From Actinomadura chibensis NBRC 106107 (GTDB lineage: Bacteria; Actinomycetota; Actinomycetes; Streptosporangiales; Streptosporangiaceae), in NCBI RefSeq assembly GCF_001552135.1, contig NZ_BCQP01000001.1, positions 62,001 to 126,000 of the forward strand: DNA of 64,000 bases. Direction: 5' to 3'. Under the pieces are notes generated by a model, which was not told where the DNA came from, did not search any database, and saw nothing but the letters and a program-made list of their open reading frames with translations. The stretch's first letter is position 1, and each line of letters starts with the position of its first letter. The translations under genes and the position numbers were made by a program. Of this stretch, positions 25,446 to 33,419 are shown piece by piece.

Positions 25446-26567
25446 ATGTCCCAGGTTTCAAAGACGCGCGTGGCCGTCGTCTTCGGCGGACGCAGCTCAG
25501 AGCACGCGATCTCCTGCGTCACCGCCGGGGCCGTCATGGCCGCCATCGACCGGGACCGGTACGAGGTGGTGCCGATCGGCATCGCCCGCGACGGCCGCTG
25601 GGTCCTGCCGCCCGCCGACCTGCGGCTCGCCATCGAGGACGGGCGGCTGCCCGAGGTGACGGGCTCCGGCGGCGTCCTCGCGCTGCCGTTCGACCCGGAC
25701 AGCCGCGGGCTGATCGTCGTCGAGCAGGGCAAGGTCCCCGCGACGCTCGGCGACGTCGACGTCGTCCTGCCGCTGCTGCACGGCCCCTACGGCGAGGACG
25801 GCACCATCCAGGGCCTCCTCGACCTCGCGGGCGTCCGGTACGTCGGCGCCGGGGTGCTGGCGAGCGCGGTCGGCATGGACAAGGGGTTCATGAAGCTCGT
25901 CTGGCAGGCGCGCGGCCTGCCCGTCGGCCCGTACGTCCTCGTCGGCGACCGGGAGTGGCGGCGCGAGCGCAAGCGCAAGATCGACGAGATCAAGGAACTG
26001 GGGCTCGCCGACGGCCGCGCGGTGTTCGTCAAGCCCGCCCGCGCCGGGTCGAGCATGGGCATCAGCCGCGTCACCGCCGAGGCCGACCTGGAGGCCGCGG
26101 TCGACGCGGCCCGCGAGCACGACCCGAAGGTCATCGTGGAGGCGGCGGTCGAGGGGCGCGAGATCGAGTGCGGCGTCCTGCAGGGCGTGGACGACGGCCC
26201 GGCCGAGGCGAGCCTGCCCGCCGAGATCAAGATGGCGGACGCGCACGACTTCTACGACTTCGAGACCAAGTACCTCGACGGGTCCACCAGCCTCGCGATC
26301 CCGCCCGACCTGCCGCCCGCCGCGATCGAGGAGGTCCGCCGGATCGCCGTGCAGGCGTTCGACGCGCTCGACTGCGAGGGCCTCGCCCGCGTCGACTTCT
26401 TCCACACGCCGGACGGCGGCTGGGTCCTCAACGAGATCAACACGATGCCGGGCTTCACCCCGGCGTCGGCGTTCCCGCAGATGTGGGCGGCGACCGGGCT
26501 CGACTACCCGGCGCTCGTCGACCGGCTCATCCAGACCGCGCTCGGCCGCTCCACCGGCCTGCGCTGA
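25446..26567 (+). CDS. ddl: D-alanine--D-alanine ligase
   Basis: Ddl makes the D-Ala-D-Ala end of peptidoglycan precursors with ATP. The 373-residue protein has the N-terminal VVFGGRSSEHAISC, LLHGPYGEDGTIQGLLDLAG, the ATP-grasp KPARAGSSMGISRV, and the metal-binding end RVDFFHTPDGGWVLNEINTM. It follows gpsA as in other actinomycetes. The position that marks D-Ala versus D-lactate specificity reads KYLDG, consistent with the D-Ala type in which a Tyr sits in this loop (inference). Confidence 0.96.
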   Translation: MSQVSKTRVAVVFGGRSSEHAISCVTAGAVMAAIDRDRYEVVPIGIARDGRWVLPPADLRLAIEDGRLPEVTGSGGVLALPFDPDSRGLIVVEQGKVPATLGDVDVVLPLLHGPYGEDGTIQGLLDLAGVRYVGAGVLASAVGMDKGFMKLVWQARGLPVGPYVLVGDREWRRERKRKIDEIKELGLADGRAVFVKPARAGSSMGISRVTAEADLEAAVDAAREHDPKVIVEAAVEGREIECGVLQGVDDGPAEASLPAEIKMADAHDFYDFETKYLDGSTSLAIPPDLPPAAIEEVRRIAVQAFDALDCEGLARVDFFHTPDGGWVLNEINTMPGFTPASAFPQMWAATGLDYPALVDRLIQTALGRSTGLR

Positions 26568-26571
26568 CCCG

Positions 26572-28512
26572 TCACCGGAACGGCAGCCACGCGGCGTCCT
26601 TCAGCGTGGCGGCGTCGGTGGCGCGGGCGCCGTCGTCGGAGAACGTCCAGAGGGTGGTCCCGACGATGAGCGAGCGCCGCACGCCGTTGCCGAACCGCTC
26701 GGTGTCCGGATGCCGGACGGCCCCGGCCTTGGTGATGGACGTCCCGCCGACCTTGAGGACGAGGGCCTCGCTCGTCCCGCCGCCCGGGTTCATCACCGGG
26801 ATGACGGTGAGGCCGGACGGCGGCCAGTACAGGAACGCGTGCGGCTCGAACTCCGCCTGGGACGAGGCGTCCGCCAGCCGGTAGGACGCGACCTTGCGAG
26901 GTCGCGCGCCGGACACGTCGAACAGCGAGACCTGGAGGCCGAGCGTCCGGCCGGACGCGTCGGCGTCCCGGCCGACGCCGAGCAGCCGCCCGTCCGCCAG
27001 CGGGTGCAGGTACGCGGAGTAGCCGGTGATCTTCAGCTCGCCGCCGATCCGGGGCCGCCTCGGGTCCTTCAGGTCGACCGTGTAGAGCGGGTCGACCTGG
27101 CGGAACGTCACGACGTAGGCGGTCGTCCCGAGGAACCGGACGGAGTAGATCCGCTCGCCCTTGCCGAGCCCGCCGACGCGGCCGATCTCGTCGAGGCGTC
27201 CGCCGTGCTGCCCGAGCACGTACACCGCGCTCTCCGACGTGCGCTCGCGCGCGTCGATCCGGCTGGTGGTCGTCGCCAGCCGCAGGTTCCCGTCCAGTTC
27301 CGACAGCGAGTACTGGTTGAGCAGGAAGCCCTTCACCGATCCGGCCGCGACGTAGCGGGGGCGGCCGGTCCCGGCGACGTCGAACTTGTAGACGTCGGTG
27401 CGCGGCTCGGGGACGCGTTGGGGCGCGTTCCACCGGTAGGGCGTCGGGGGAGTGCCGGTGACGTACAGGCTCCTGCCGTTGCCGTAGACGGTCGTCCCGT
27501 CGGCGGCGACGGCGATGGCCTTCGGGTCGCCGAGCCCCTTCGCCAGGTCGAACGTCAGCACCGACAGCAGCGACGACCCGCCGTAGGAGGACGGACGGCT
27601 CACCTGGTCGCACGGGCTCCGGTAGGTCGCGGCGTGGCCGCCGCCTCCGTCGTCGGTCCGGAAGGACGGGAGCCACGCGTCGAGCGGCGCCTTCAGCACG
27701 GCGGCGCGGTTCGCCTCGGCCGCGTGCTTCTCGCCCTTGCCGCCGGTCCCGCCGGGGAACTCGATCCGCGGCGTGGACCGCATGACGACCCGCACCGTCG
27801 AGCCGGTCTGCCGCGCGTCGACGTAGGCGGCGTCGGTCGTCATCGTGCCGACGACCTTCGGCGCGGCGGACAGGTCGACGAGCGTCAGCCGCGTCGTCGG
27901 CGCGGCGGGCGGCGTCGGCAGGTCGTCGAACCCGCCCGGGCCGGGGACGGGACGGCGCTCCATCGGGAGCATCGTCGGCTGCTCGGTGGTCACGAGCGCG
28001 CGGTCGCCGCTGAGCAGGAGCTGCGCGTCGCCGCCGCGGAAGGCGCCGCCGGCGCCCGGCAGGTCCATGGTGTGCGCGACCTTGCGGGTCGCCGGGTCGA
28101 TGACGCGCAGCTCGCCGCCGGTCACGGTCACGATGCGGCGGCCGTCGGTCTTGACGAGGTCGGGCTCGTCCGCGCCCGGCTCGTGCGAGTTGGTGGTGGA
28201 GTGCTCGGGCGTGCCCGGCGGCGGCGCCGCGCCCGGGGCGCCCGGCTGCGCAGCCTGCGGGCCCTTGCGCAGCGCGGTGTCGCCCTCCAGCGGGACCAGG
28301 CCGGGGACGCCGCCCAGCCCGTACGGGCCGACCCGGTCCGCCGTCGCGCGGCGCAGGCCGTCGAGGAGCGCGTCGCAGCCGTCGTAGGCGACGAGCCGGA
28401 TCTCCTTCGCCGACGGGGTGGGACGGGGCGCGGCGCCGGGCGAGCCGCCGCATCCGGCCGTCCCGGCCAGGGCGAGCGCTGTCACGGACGATGCGAGTGT
28501 GCGTCCACGCAT
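26572..28512 (-). CDS. Lipoprotein with C-terminal beta-propeller domain
   Basis: The 646-residue protein starts with a lipoprotein signal peptide ending LALAGTAGC and a Gly/Ser/Pro stretch. The remainder is a large extracytoplasmic domain of the secreted beta-propeller family (PF09826-like) with repeated WxF/VYxxD-type blades, such as EPDLVKTDGRRIVTVTGGEL near residue 115, the usual start of this domain, and IYSVRFLGTTAYVVTFRQVD further on. Function of the family is unknown. It is convergent with ddl, only 4 bases away, at the edge of an accessory region. Confidence 0.88.
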   Translation of the reverse strand: MRGRTLASSVTALALAGTAGCGGSPGAAPRPTPSAKEIRLVAYDGCDALLDGLRRATADRVGPYGLGGVPGLVPLEGDTALRKGPQAAQPGAPGAAPPPGTPEHSTTNSHEPGADEPDLVKTDGRRIVTVTGGELRVIDPATRKVAHTMDLPGAGGAFRGGDAQLLLSGDRALVTTEQPTMLPMERRPVPGPGGFDDLPTPPAAPTTRLTLVDLSAAPKVVGTMTTDAAYVDARQTGSTVRVVMRSTPRIEFPGGTGGKGEKHAAEANRAAVLKAPLDAWLPSFRTDDGGGGHAATYRSPCDQVSRPSSYGGSSLLSVLTFDLAKGLGDPKAIAVAADGTTVYGNGRSLYVTGTPPTPYRWNAPQRVPEPRTDVYKFDVAGTGRPRYVAAGSVKGFLLNQYSLSELDGNLRLATTTSRIDARERTSESAVYVLGQHGGRLDEIGRVGGLGKGERIYSVRFLGTTAYVVTFRQVDPLYTVDLKDPRRPRIGGELKITGYSAYLHPLADGRLLGVGRDADASGRTLGLQVSLFDVSGARPRKVASYRLADASSQAEFEPHAFLYWPPSGLTVIPVMNPGGGTSEALVLKVGGTSITKAGAVRHPDTERFGNGVRRSLIVGTTLWTFSDDGARATDAATLKDAAWLPFR

Positions 28513-28559
28513 GGACCTTGGACGCCTGCGAACCCGCCCAGGTTCCCCTTTAGGTGGAT

Positions 28560-29396
28560 TTAGTCGGATGTATCTGGCAGGCCGAGTCCGGCCGACAGGT
28601 TCTCCCTGGCGAGGCGGGTGAGCGGGAGGTCGACGTCCAGTTCGTCCGCCAGTTCCAGGGCGAGCGCGAGGTCCTTCTCACCGAGGTCGCGGACGTGCCG
28701 CATCGTGTCGTGGAGGTCGCCGTCCGGCTTCAGCGGCGCGGTCGTGTCGCGGAGCATGAGCATGCCGGGCCCGCCGGTGATCGCGTCCGTGTGCCGGACG
28801 ATCCGCCCGAGGTCGCGCAGCGGCACCCCGGCCGCCTCCGCCAGCCGCTGCGACTCCGCGGCGGCCGTGTACGCGACGTAGTGCAGCAGGTTCCGGGCGA
28901 TCTTCGCGCGGGTGCCCGCGCCGACCGGGCCCATGTGCAGGACGAGGTCCGCCCACGCGCCGAACGGCTCGCGGCAGCGCTCGAACGCCTCGTCCGTCCC
29001 GCCGACCATGACCGCGAGGGCGCCCGCGTCCGCGCCCGCGGAGCCGCCGCTGACCGGGGCGTCCACGACGTGGATGGCGTACCGGAGGGCGCGTTCGGCG
29101 AGCTCCTCGGCCGTCGCCGCGCGGATCGTCGAGTGGATCGCGAGGACCGTTCCAGGACGCGCGCTCGCCAGCACCTCGTCTCCGACCTCGCGCACCTGCG
29201 CGTCGTCCCGGACCATGACGGACACCAGGTCGGCGTGCGCGGCGACGTCGGCGACGCTGCGCGCCGCCCGCGCGCCCGCCCGCGCGAGCGGCGCCATCGC
29301 CTCCGCGCGGGCGTCGTAGACGACGAGGCCGCGCCCGGCGAGGCGCGCCGCCATCGGCGCGCCCATCTGCCCCAGCCCGATGAACCCCACTGCCAT
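28560..29396 (-). CDS. NAD(P)-dependent 3-hydroxyisobutyrate dehydrogenase-like oxidoreductase
   Basis: The 278-residue enzyme has the N-terminal NAD(P) motif GFIGLGQMGAPMAARLAGRG, the substrate motif DAPVSGGSAGADAG near residue 115, and the catalytic Lys region GAGTRAKIARNLLHYVA. The family oxidises beta-hydroxyacids or reduces imines. ATG 29396 gives the standard start MAVGFIGLGQMG. It is not related in DNA to the remnant at 17109 beyond the shared family motif. The neighbours give no pathway. Confidence 0.9.
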   Translation of the reverse strand: MAVGFIGLGQMGAPMAARLAGRGLVVYDARAEAMAPLARAGARAARSVADVAAHADLVSVMVRDDAQVREVGDEVLASARPGTVLAIHSTIRAATAEELAERALRYAIHVVDAPVSGGSAGADAGALAVMVGGTDEAFERCREPFGAWADLVLHMGPVGAGTRAKIARNLLHYVAYTAAAESQRLAEAAGVPLRDLGRIVRHTDAITGGPGMLMLRDTTAPLKPDGDLHDTMRHVRDLGEKDLALALELADELDVDLPLTRLARENLSAGLGLPDTSD

Positions 29397-29604
29397 GAAC
29401 GGTCCGCCTCTCCTCCGCCGACAACCGCCGCCATCCTCTCTTGGCCGACTTTCCCCGCCATACCGCCCCCGGAGTTCCGCCGCCCGGCGGCGCGGCGCGC
29501 CCGCTCCCGCGAACCGCCGGAAATTGCGTTGCGGCCATTCGCGCGGCGATGGCATCGTGGACGACGTCAGCCCGAAACACGAGGCTCCGAGAGGAGGACC
29601 GGCC

Positions 29605-29679
29605 ATGGCTCTGGAGCAGTACCGACTTAGACTGCCCTCGGCGTCGCACGCCCGCCCCGGCCGGTATCCCGCCTCCTAG
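29605..29679 (+). CDS. Possible 24-residue peptide
   Basis: An ideal ribosome binding site (GAGAGGAGGACC) sits 5 bases before an ATG that opens a 24-codon frame starting MALEQYRLRLPSASHARPGR and ending TAG. It lies in the 340-base gap between the dehydrogenase and the tRNA cluster, where I see no other gene. It could be a leader peptide or a genuine small protein. The evidence is only the ribosome binding site and codon use. Confidence 0.3.
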   Translation: MALEQYRLRLPSASHARPGRYPAS

Positions 29680-29736
29680 AGGCCGTTCCCGGCCGAGCCG
29701 CCGCGAGTGACGCCGCCTCATGCGAATCGCTTTCAC

Positions 29737-29810
29737 GCGGCTCTACTCCAATTGGCAGAGAGGCCACTTTCAGGAAGTGGTTGTTCCGGGTTCGAATCCC
29801 GGGGGCCGTA
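29737..29810 (+). tRNA. tRNA with CAG (Leu) anticodon but a short, class I variable loop
   Basis: A full 74-base cloverleaf folds: acceptor GCGGCTC with GGGCCGT, D stem CTC/GAG, anticodon stem CCACT/AGTGG with loop TTCAGGA, variable loop of only 5 bases (TTGTT), T stem CCGGG/CCCGG with loop TTCGAAT, discriminator A. Anticodon CAG (29771-29773) reads the leucine codon CUG, yet bacterial tRNA-Leu should be class II with a long variable arm. CCA is not encoded. U8 and the T loop are intact, so it does not look like a decayed pseudogene. Amino acid identity is uncertain. Confidence 0.8.
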
Positions 29811-29815
29811 CGCAC

Positions 29816-29888
29816 GCCTCCGTAGTCCAATGGCAGAGACAGCGGCATGAGGTGCCGTGTGGTGGGGGTTCGAATCCCTCCGGAGGTA
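29816..29888 (+). tRNA. tRNA with GAG (Leu) anticodon but a short, class I variable loop
   Basis: Only 5 bases after the previous tRNA, a 73-base cloverleaf forms: acceptor GCCTCCG/CGGAGGT, D stem GTC/GAC, anticodon stem GCGGC/GCCGT with loop ATGAGGT (anticodon GAG, 29849-29851), 5-base variable loop GTGGT, T stem GGGGG/CCCTC with loop TTCGAAT, discriminator A. As with its neighbour, a leucine anticodon sits on a class I body. Its G1-U72 pair and discriminator A match the tRNA-Glu genes of this window. Confidence 0.8.
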
Positions 29889-29916
29889 CGGCGCGGGTCC
29901 CGGGGGCCCCGCGCAT

Positions 29917-29999
29917 GGGGCGGCGCCGACGCCGGAGAGTCGGGCCTGGCTGTAACCCAGGTGCCACGCGCTGAGTGGGTTCGACTCCCACCCGCCCCA
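29917..29999 (+). tRNA. Atypical tRNA with GTA (Tyr) anticodon and long variable arm
   Basis: The 83-base structure has acceptor GGGGCGG/CCGCCCC, a 5-bp D stem CCGAC/GTCGG with loop GCCGGAGA, anticodon stem CCTGG/CCAGG with loop CTGTAAC (anticodon GTA, 29952-29954), a 13-base variable arm, T stem GTGGG/CCCAC and loop TTCGACT. A long variable arm is normal for bacterial tRNA-Tyr, but position 8 is C instead of U and the D stem is longer than usual. It may be a second, diverged tRNA-Tyr. Confidence 0.7.
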
Positions 30000-30034
30000 C
30001 CCGCTTGCGGCGGCGACCTCGCCGAACTAGCGTC

Positions 30035-30048
30035 TGGACACGTGTCCA
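30035..30048. promoter_or_regulatory. 14-bp palindrome over the tetR start codon (candidate autoregulatory operator)
   Basis: TGGACACGTGTCCA is a perfect 14-bp inverted repeat. The GTG start codon of the TetR gene (30042) lies in its centre. TetR proteins often bind palindromes that cover their own start, and this could also be a leaderless transcript start. Confidence 0.6.
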
Positions 30049-30629
30049 AGGACGAGTCTCCGGAGGTCGAGGCCACCCGGCGCCGCCTCACCGGGCGGCG
30101 GGCCGACACGGTCCGGCGGCTCACCGGCGCCGCCGTCGCCGAGGTGGGCGAGACCGGGTTCGCGGGGCTCACCGTCCGGAACGTGGCGCGGCGGGCCGGG
30201 GTCGCGCCCGCCACCGCCTACACCTACTTCGCGTCCAAGGACCACCTGATCGCCGAGGTGCTCTGGCGGCGGCTCGCCGCGCTGCCCGCCGTCGCGCCCG
30301 GCGGCGCGCCCCGCGACCGCGTGACCGGCGTGCTGCGGGAGATCGCGCTGCTGGTGTCGGACGAGCCCGAACTCGCCGCCGCCTGCGCCGCCGCGCTGCT
30401 CGGCGCGGGCCCCGACGTCCGCGAGCTGCGGACGCGGATCGGCGCCGCGATCCGCGAGCGGCTGCGGGCCGCGCTGGGCGAGCACGACTCCCCGAACCTC
30501 CTCGGCGCGCTGGAACTGGCCTGCGCCGGGGCGCTCGTCCACGCGGGGATGGGGTGCGCGTCCTACGCGCGCATGGCCGACCGTCTCGCCGAGACGGCGG
30601 AACTCATCCTGCCCGCCCCCACCGGATGA
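30042..30629 (+). CDS. TetR/AcrR-family regulator
   Basis: The 195-residue protein has an N-terminal TetR HTH (FAGLTVRNVARRAGVAPATA then YTYFASKDHLIAEVL) and a helical ligand domain of ordinary length. GTG 30042 is chosen because it leaves a normal short N-terminal arm; no Shine-Dalgarno is visible, which fits a leaderless mRNA. The start codon is inside a 14-bp palindrome. The only neighbours are tRNA genes upstream and a convergent DUF3515 gene, so autoregulation is likely and other targets are unknown. Confidence 0.87.
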   Translation: MSKDESPEVEATRRRLTGRRADTVRRLTGAAVAEVGETGFAGLTVRNVARRAGVAPATAYTYFASKDHLIAEVLWRRLAALPAVAPGGAPRDRVTGVLREIALLVSDEPELAAACAAALLGAGPDVRELRTRIGAAIRERLRAALGEHDSPNLLGALELACAGALVHAGMGCASYARMADRLAETAELILPAPTG

Positions 30630-30641
30630 CGGTGCGGACGC

Positions 30642-31142
30642 TCAGATCTGGCCTTCGGGCTTCTGTGGAATCGTCGCCTTGATCGACGGGCCCAGCTCGA
30701 TCAGCGCGTCCCCGGCCGGGTTGTACTTGGGCGGCACCGTCACCTCGACGTACGCCTGCCGCGCGACCGCGGTGAACGTCACCGGGCGGTCGGTCGGCTG
30801 CCCGAACCAGTCGATCCCGTTGATCGTCACGAGCTGGGCGTCGGGGCGGAGCGCGGCCGGACGCGGCACCCCGCAGCGCAGCGCGATCGCGGGGGAGCCC
30901 CAGGCGGCGGTCAGCGGCGAGTCGGGGGAGGTGTCGCGGCGCTCCAGGCCGCGCACCTTCTCGGGGAGCCGGAGGCCCTCGCACAGGCGGCGCGTCGCCG
31001 CGTCCGGCCCGGGGACGGGCACCCGCACGGCGCCCTCGCCGCACGCCGCGGCCAGCAGCGCCAGCGCGCCGAGGACGGCCGCCGCCCGCGCCGCGCGCCC
31101 GTGCGGCGCGAGCCGCCGGGACGACGCCTCAGATGTGGACAA
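30642..31142 (-). CDS. DUF3515 secreted/lipoprotein-like protein
   Basis: The product has a hydrophobic N-terminal segment AAVLGALALLAAACGEG that resembles a lipoprotein signal (cleavage before Cys), then the DUF3515 domain with CEGLRLPEKVRGLERR, ALRCGVPRP and INGIDWF. This family is conserved in actinobacteria next to ddl and thiL but has no assigned function. No ATG or GTG fits well; I propose TTG 31142, overlapping the end of the lrp-like gene, giving 166 residues. ATG 31220 in the same frame would lie deep inside that gene. Start uncertain. Confidence 0.78.
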   Translation of the reverse strand: MSTSEASSRRLAPHGRAARAAAVLGALALLAAACGEGAVRVPVPGPDAATRRLCEGLRLPEKVRGLERRDTSPDSPLTAAWGSPAIALRCGVPRPAALRPDAQLVTINGIDWFGQPTDRPVTFTAVARQAYVEVTVPPKYNPAGDALIELGPSIKATIPQKPEGQI

Positions 31143-31362
31143 TCGGGCAGGTGAGGGTGCGCGTGATGCCTTCGACCGACTGGATCTGCGCGACGACGAG
31201 CTTGCCCAGCTCGTCCACATTGCGCGCCTCCGCTCGGACGATCACGTCATAGGGGCCCGTGACGTCCTCCGCCAGCCTGACGCCCGTTATGCCGGAGATG
31301 TGGCCAGCCACCTCGGCCGCCTTGCCGACTTCGGTCTGGATGAGGATGTAGGCCTGCACCAT
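31129..31362 (-). CDS. Stand-alone Lrp/AsnC ligand-binding (RAM) domain protein
   Basis: The 77-residue protein is only the effector-binding half of an Lrp/AsnC regulator: VQAYILIQTEVGKAAEVAGH, VTGPYDVIVRAEARNVDELG, then the SVEGITRT end. There is no DNA-binding domain. Such proteins form rings and are thought to bind amino acids and modulate partners. GGGGAGGACGTG precedes ATG 31362. It overlaps or abuts the DUF3515 gene, so the two share a transcript, divergent from thiL. Confidence 0.93.
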   Translation of the reverse strand: MVQAYILIQTEVGKAAEVAGHISGITGVRLAEDVTGPYDVIVRAEARNVDELGKLVVAQIQSVEGITRTLTCPIVHI

Positions 31363-31494
31363 CACGTCCTCCCCGGGCGGAGAATCTACGTCGGACGGTT
31401 CACCGTATCGTGTTACGCGCCGCCGCGGGCGGCGGGGGGCGCGCGGGCCGGACGGCCGCGTCCGGGACGCGTGGAACAGGGGGAAATCGGCGGG

Positions 31495-32415
31495 ATGGGG
31501 ACGATCGGTGACCTGGGGGAGTTCGCGCTGATCGCCAGGCTGACCCGGCGGCTCCCGCAGGGCCCGGACGTGCGGCTCGGACCGGGCGACGACGCGGCCG
31601 TGATCGCCGCGCCGGACGGGCGTGTCGTCGCCACGACGGACGTCCTGGTCGAGGGCCGCCACTTCCGCCGCGACTGGTCCGGCCCCTACGACATCGGCCG
31701 CAAGGCCGCCGCGCAGAACCTCGCCGACGTCGTCGCGATGGGCGCCCGCCCGACCGCGCTGCTCGTCGGCTTCGCCGCGCCGCCCGCGACGGACGTCGAA
31801 TGGGCGGAGCGGCTCTACGACGGGCTCGCGCACGAGTGCCGGGCGGCCGGGGCGTCGGTCGCGGGCGGGGACGTCGTCGGCGCGCCGGAGGTCACCCTCG
31901 CCGTCACCGCGCTCGGCGACCTCGGCGGCGCGGCGCCGCTCACCCGCGCCGGGGCGCGGCCGGGCGACGCCGTGGCCGTGCGCGGGCGGCTCGGCTTCGC
32001 CGCGGCCGGCCTCGCGCTGCTCGCCGCCGGACGCGACGGCCCCGCCGAGCTGACCGAGGCGCACCGGCGGCCGCGCCCCCCGTACGCGGCGGGGGCGGAG
32101 GCGCGGGCGGCCGGGGCCACCGCGCTGCTGGACGTGAGCGACGGTCTCGTCCAGGACCTCGGGCACATCGCGGCGGCGAGCGGCGTCCGCGTCGAGGTCG
32201 ACTCGGCGGCGGTGCCCGTCCCGGCGGTCCTCGGGCCGGACGGGCTCCGGCACGCCCTCACCGGCGGCGAGGACCACGCCTTCGCCGCGACGTTCCCCGC
32301 CGGGGCCGCCCTGCCCCCGTCCTGGACGCGGATCGGGACCGTCACCGAAGGGACAGGTGTCCGTGTGGACGGGCGCGAGCCGCCCCCCGGCGCGTGGGAT
32401 CATTTCCCGACGTGA
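31495..32415 (+). CDS. thiL: Thiamine-monophosphate kinase
   Basis: ThiL phosphorylates thiamine monophosphate to the active cofactor thiamine pyrophosphate. The 306-residue protein shows GPGDDAAVIAAPDGRVVATT (metal and ATP-binding aspartates), VLVEGRHFRRDW, GRKAAAQNLADVVAMGARP and later LLDVSDGLVQDLGHIA. ATG 31495 is preceded by AGGGGGAA. It is divergent from the Lrp-like gene. No TPP riboswitch is evident before it. Confidence 0.95.
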   Translation: MGTIGDLGEFALIARLTRRLPQGPDVRLGPGDDAAVIAAPDGRVVATTDVLVEGRHFRRDWSGPYDIGRKAAAQNLADVVAMGARPTALLVGFAAPPATDVEWAERLYDGLAHECRAAGASVAGGDVVGAPEVTLAVTALGDLGGAAPLTRAGARPGDAVAVRGRLGFAAAGLALLAAGRDGPAELTEAHRRPRPPYAAGAEARAAGATALLDVSDGLVQDLGHIAAASGVRVEVDSAAVPVPAVLGPDGLRHALTGGEDHAFAATFPAGAALPPSWTRIGTVTEGTGVRVDGREPPPGAWDHFPT

Positions 32416-32516
32416 GAGGCGCCGCGCCGCGCACGCCCTTACGTGCGCGTTGACGCGTCTTGTAGGCATGGTTGGTGAGGGTTTGGTATACATCCGTGTG
32501 ATCGAAGAGGGATGGG

Positions 32517-33371
32517 ATGGGACGACACACCAAGCTCGGTCAACCGGATGACGAGCCCGCACCGGACGCCCGCGCGTCCCAGGGCCCGTACTACGGCGCT
32601 CCGCCCGCACCGCCCTTCGACGCCTACTCCGGCCCCGCCGACGACCGGCTCTACGTGTCGCCGCACGAGACCACCTCGACGGGACCCGCGCCCGGCCCCG
32701 AATACTCCGAGCACCCCGGATACCCGGACGACCCGCCCTACGACTACCGGTTCGAGCCGCTCCCGGGCGACTACCCCGACGCCTCCGGCGCCCATCCCGC
32801 CGACCCTCCCGACCCGTGGACCGACCCGTCCGAGAAGCCGGGCGGGCGCGGGCGGCTCAAGCTCCTCTCGGTGCTGCCCGTCCCGATGCTGCCGATCGTC
32901 GCGCTCGTCATCGCGGTCGGGATCGTCGCCTACGCGCTGAGCACGCAGCAGATCTCCCTCAACTTCGCGGGCGGCGCCCCGGCCCGCGACTCGCAGCCCG
33001 ACCCGCGCGACAACCAGGTGTCCCAGCGCGGGCCCGGCGAGCGCGCCAGCCGCGGCGCGGGCCGGACGGACGGGCTCGTCGTCGCGTTCCGGGTCGCGTC
33101 CCGCAAGCCCGGCGGGTTCGCCTTCACCGCCACGATCGCGAACAAGGGCCCGCGGCCGGTCGCCGCGTGGGCGCTCGCCTTCAAGATCGACAGCGCTTCG
33201 GTGACGGCGGTGAGCGGCGCCGCCGTCGTCCGGACGGGGAAGGTCCCGTTCGTCCGCGGCCGCGCGGCGATCGCGCCCGGCGCGACCGTGCGGGTCGTCT
33301 TCGCCGCGCGGGGGACGCCCGCGAAGCCGTCGACCTGCGTGATGAACAGCCGCCCCTGCGTCATGATCTGA
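32517..33371 (+). CDS. Single-pass membrane protein with extracellular CBM2-like domain
   Basis: The 284-residue protein has a cytoplasmic N-terminal half of about 105 residues rich in Pro, Asp and Tyr (repeated YPDDP/DYPDA-like motifs), a membrane helix around residues 118-138 (LPVPMLPIVALVIAVGIVAY), a disordered linker and a C-terminal domain of about 100 residues (FAFTATIANKGPRPVAAWAL then AFKID) ending CVMNSRPCVMI. The C-terminal domain resembles CBM2-type beta-sandwiches and the protein truncated at the left edge of the window. It separates thiL and thiD, which are often neighbours. Function unknown. Confidence 0.75.
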   Translation: MGRHTKLGQPDDEPAPDARASQGPYYGAPPAPPFDAYSGPADDRLYVSPHETTSTGPAPGPEYSEHPGYPDDPPYDYRFEPLPGDYPDASGAHPADPPDPWTDPSEKPGGRGRLKLLSVLPVPMLPIVALVIAVGIVAYALSTQQISLNFAGGAPARDSQPDPRDNQVSQRGPGERASRGAGRTDGLVVAFRVASRKPGGFAFTATIANKGPRPVAAWALAFKIDSASVTAVSGAAVVRTGKVPFVRGRAAIAPGATVRVVFAARGTPAKPSTCVMNSRPCVMI

Positions 33372-33419
33372 GATCGCCCGGCGCGGTTCGGATACTCGTA
33401 ACGCCATAAAGTGGACGCC

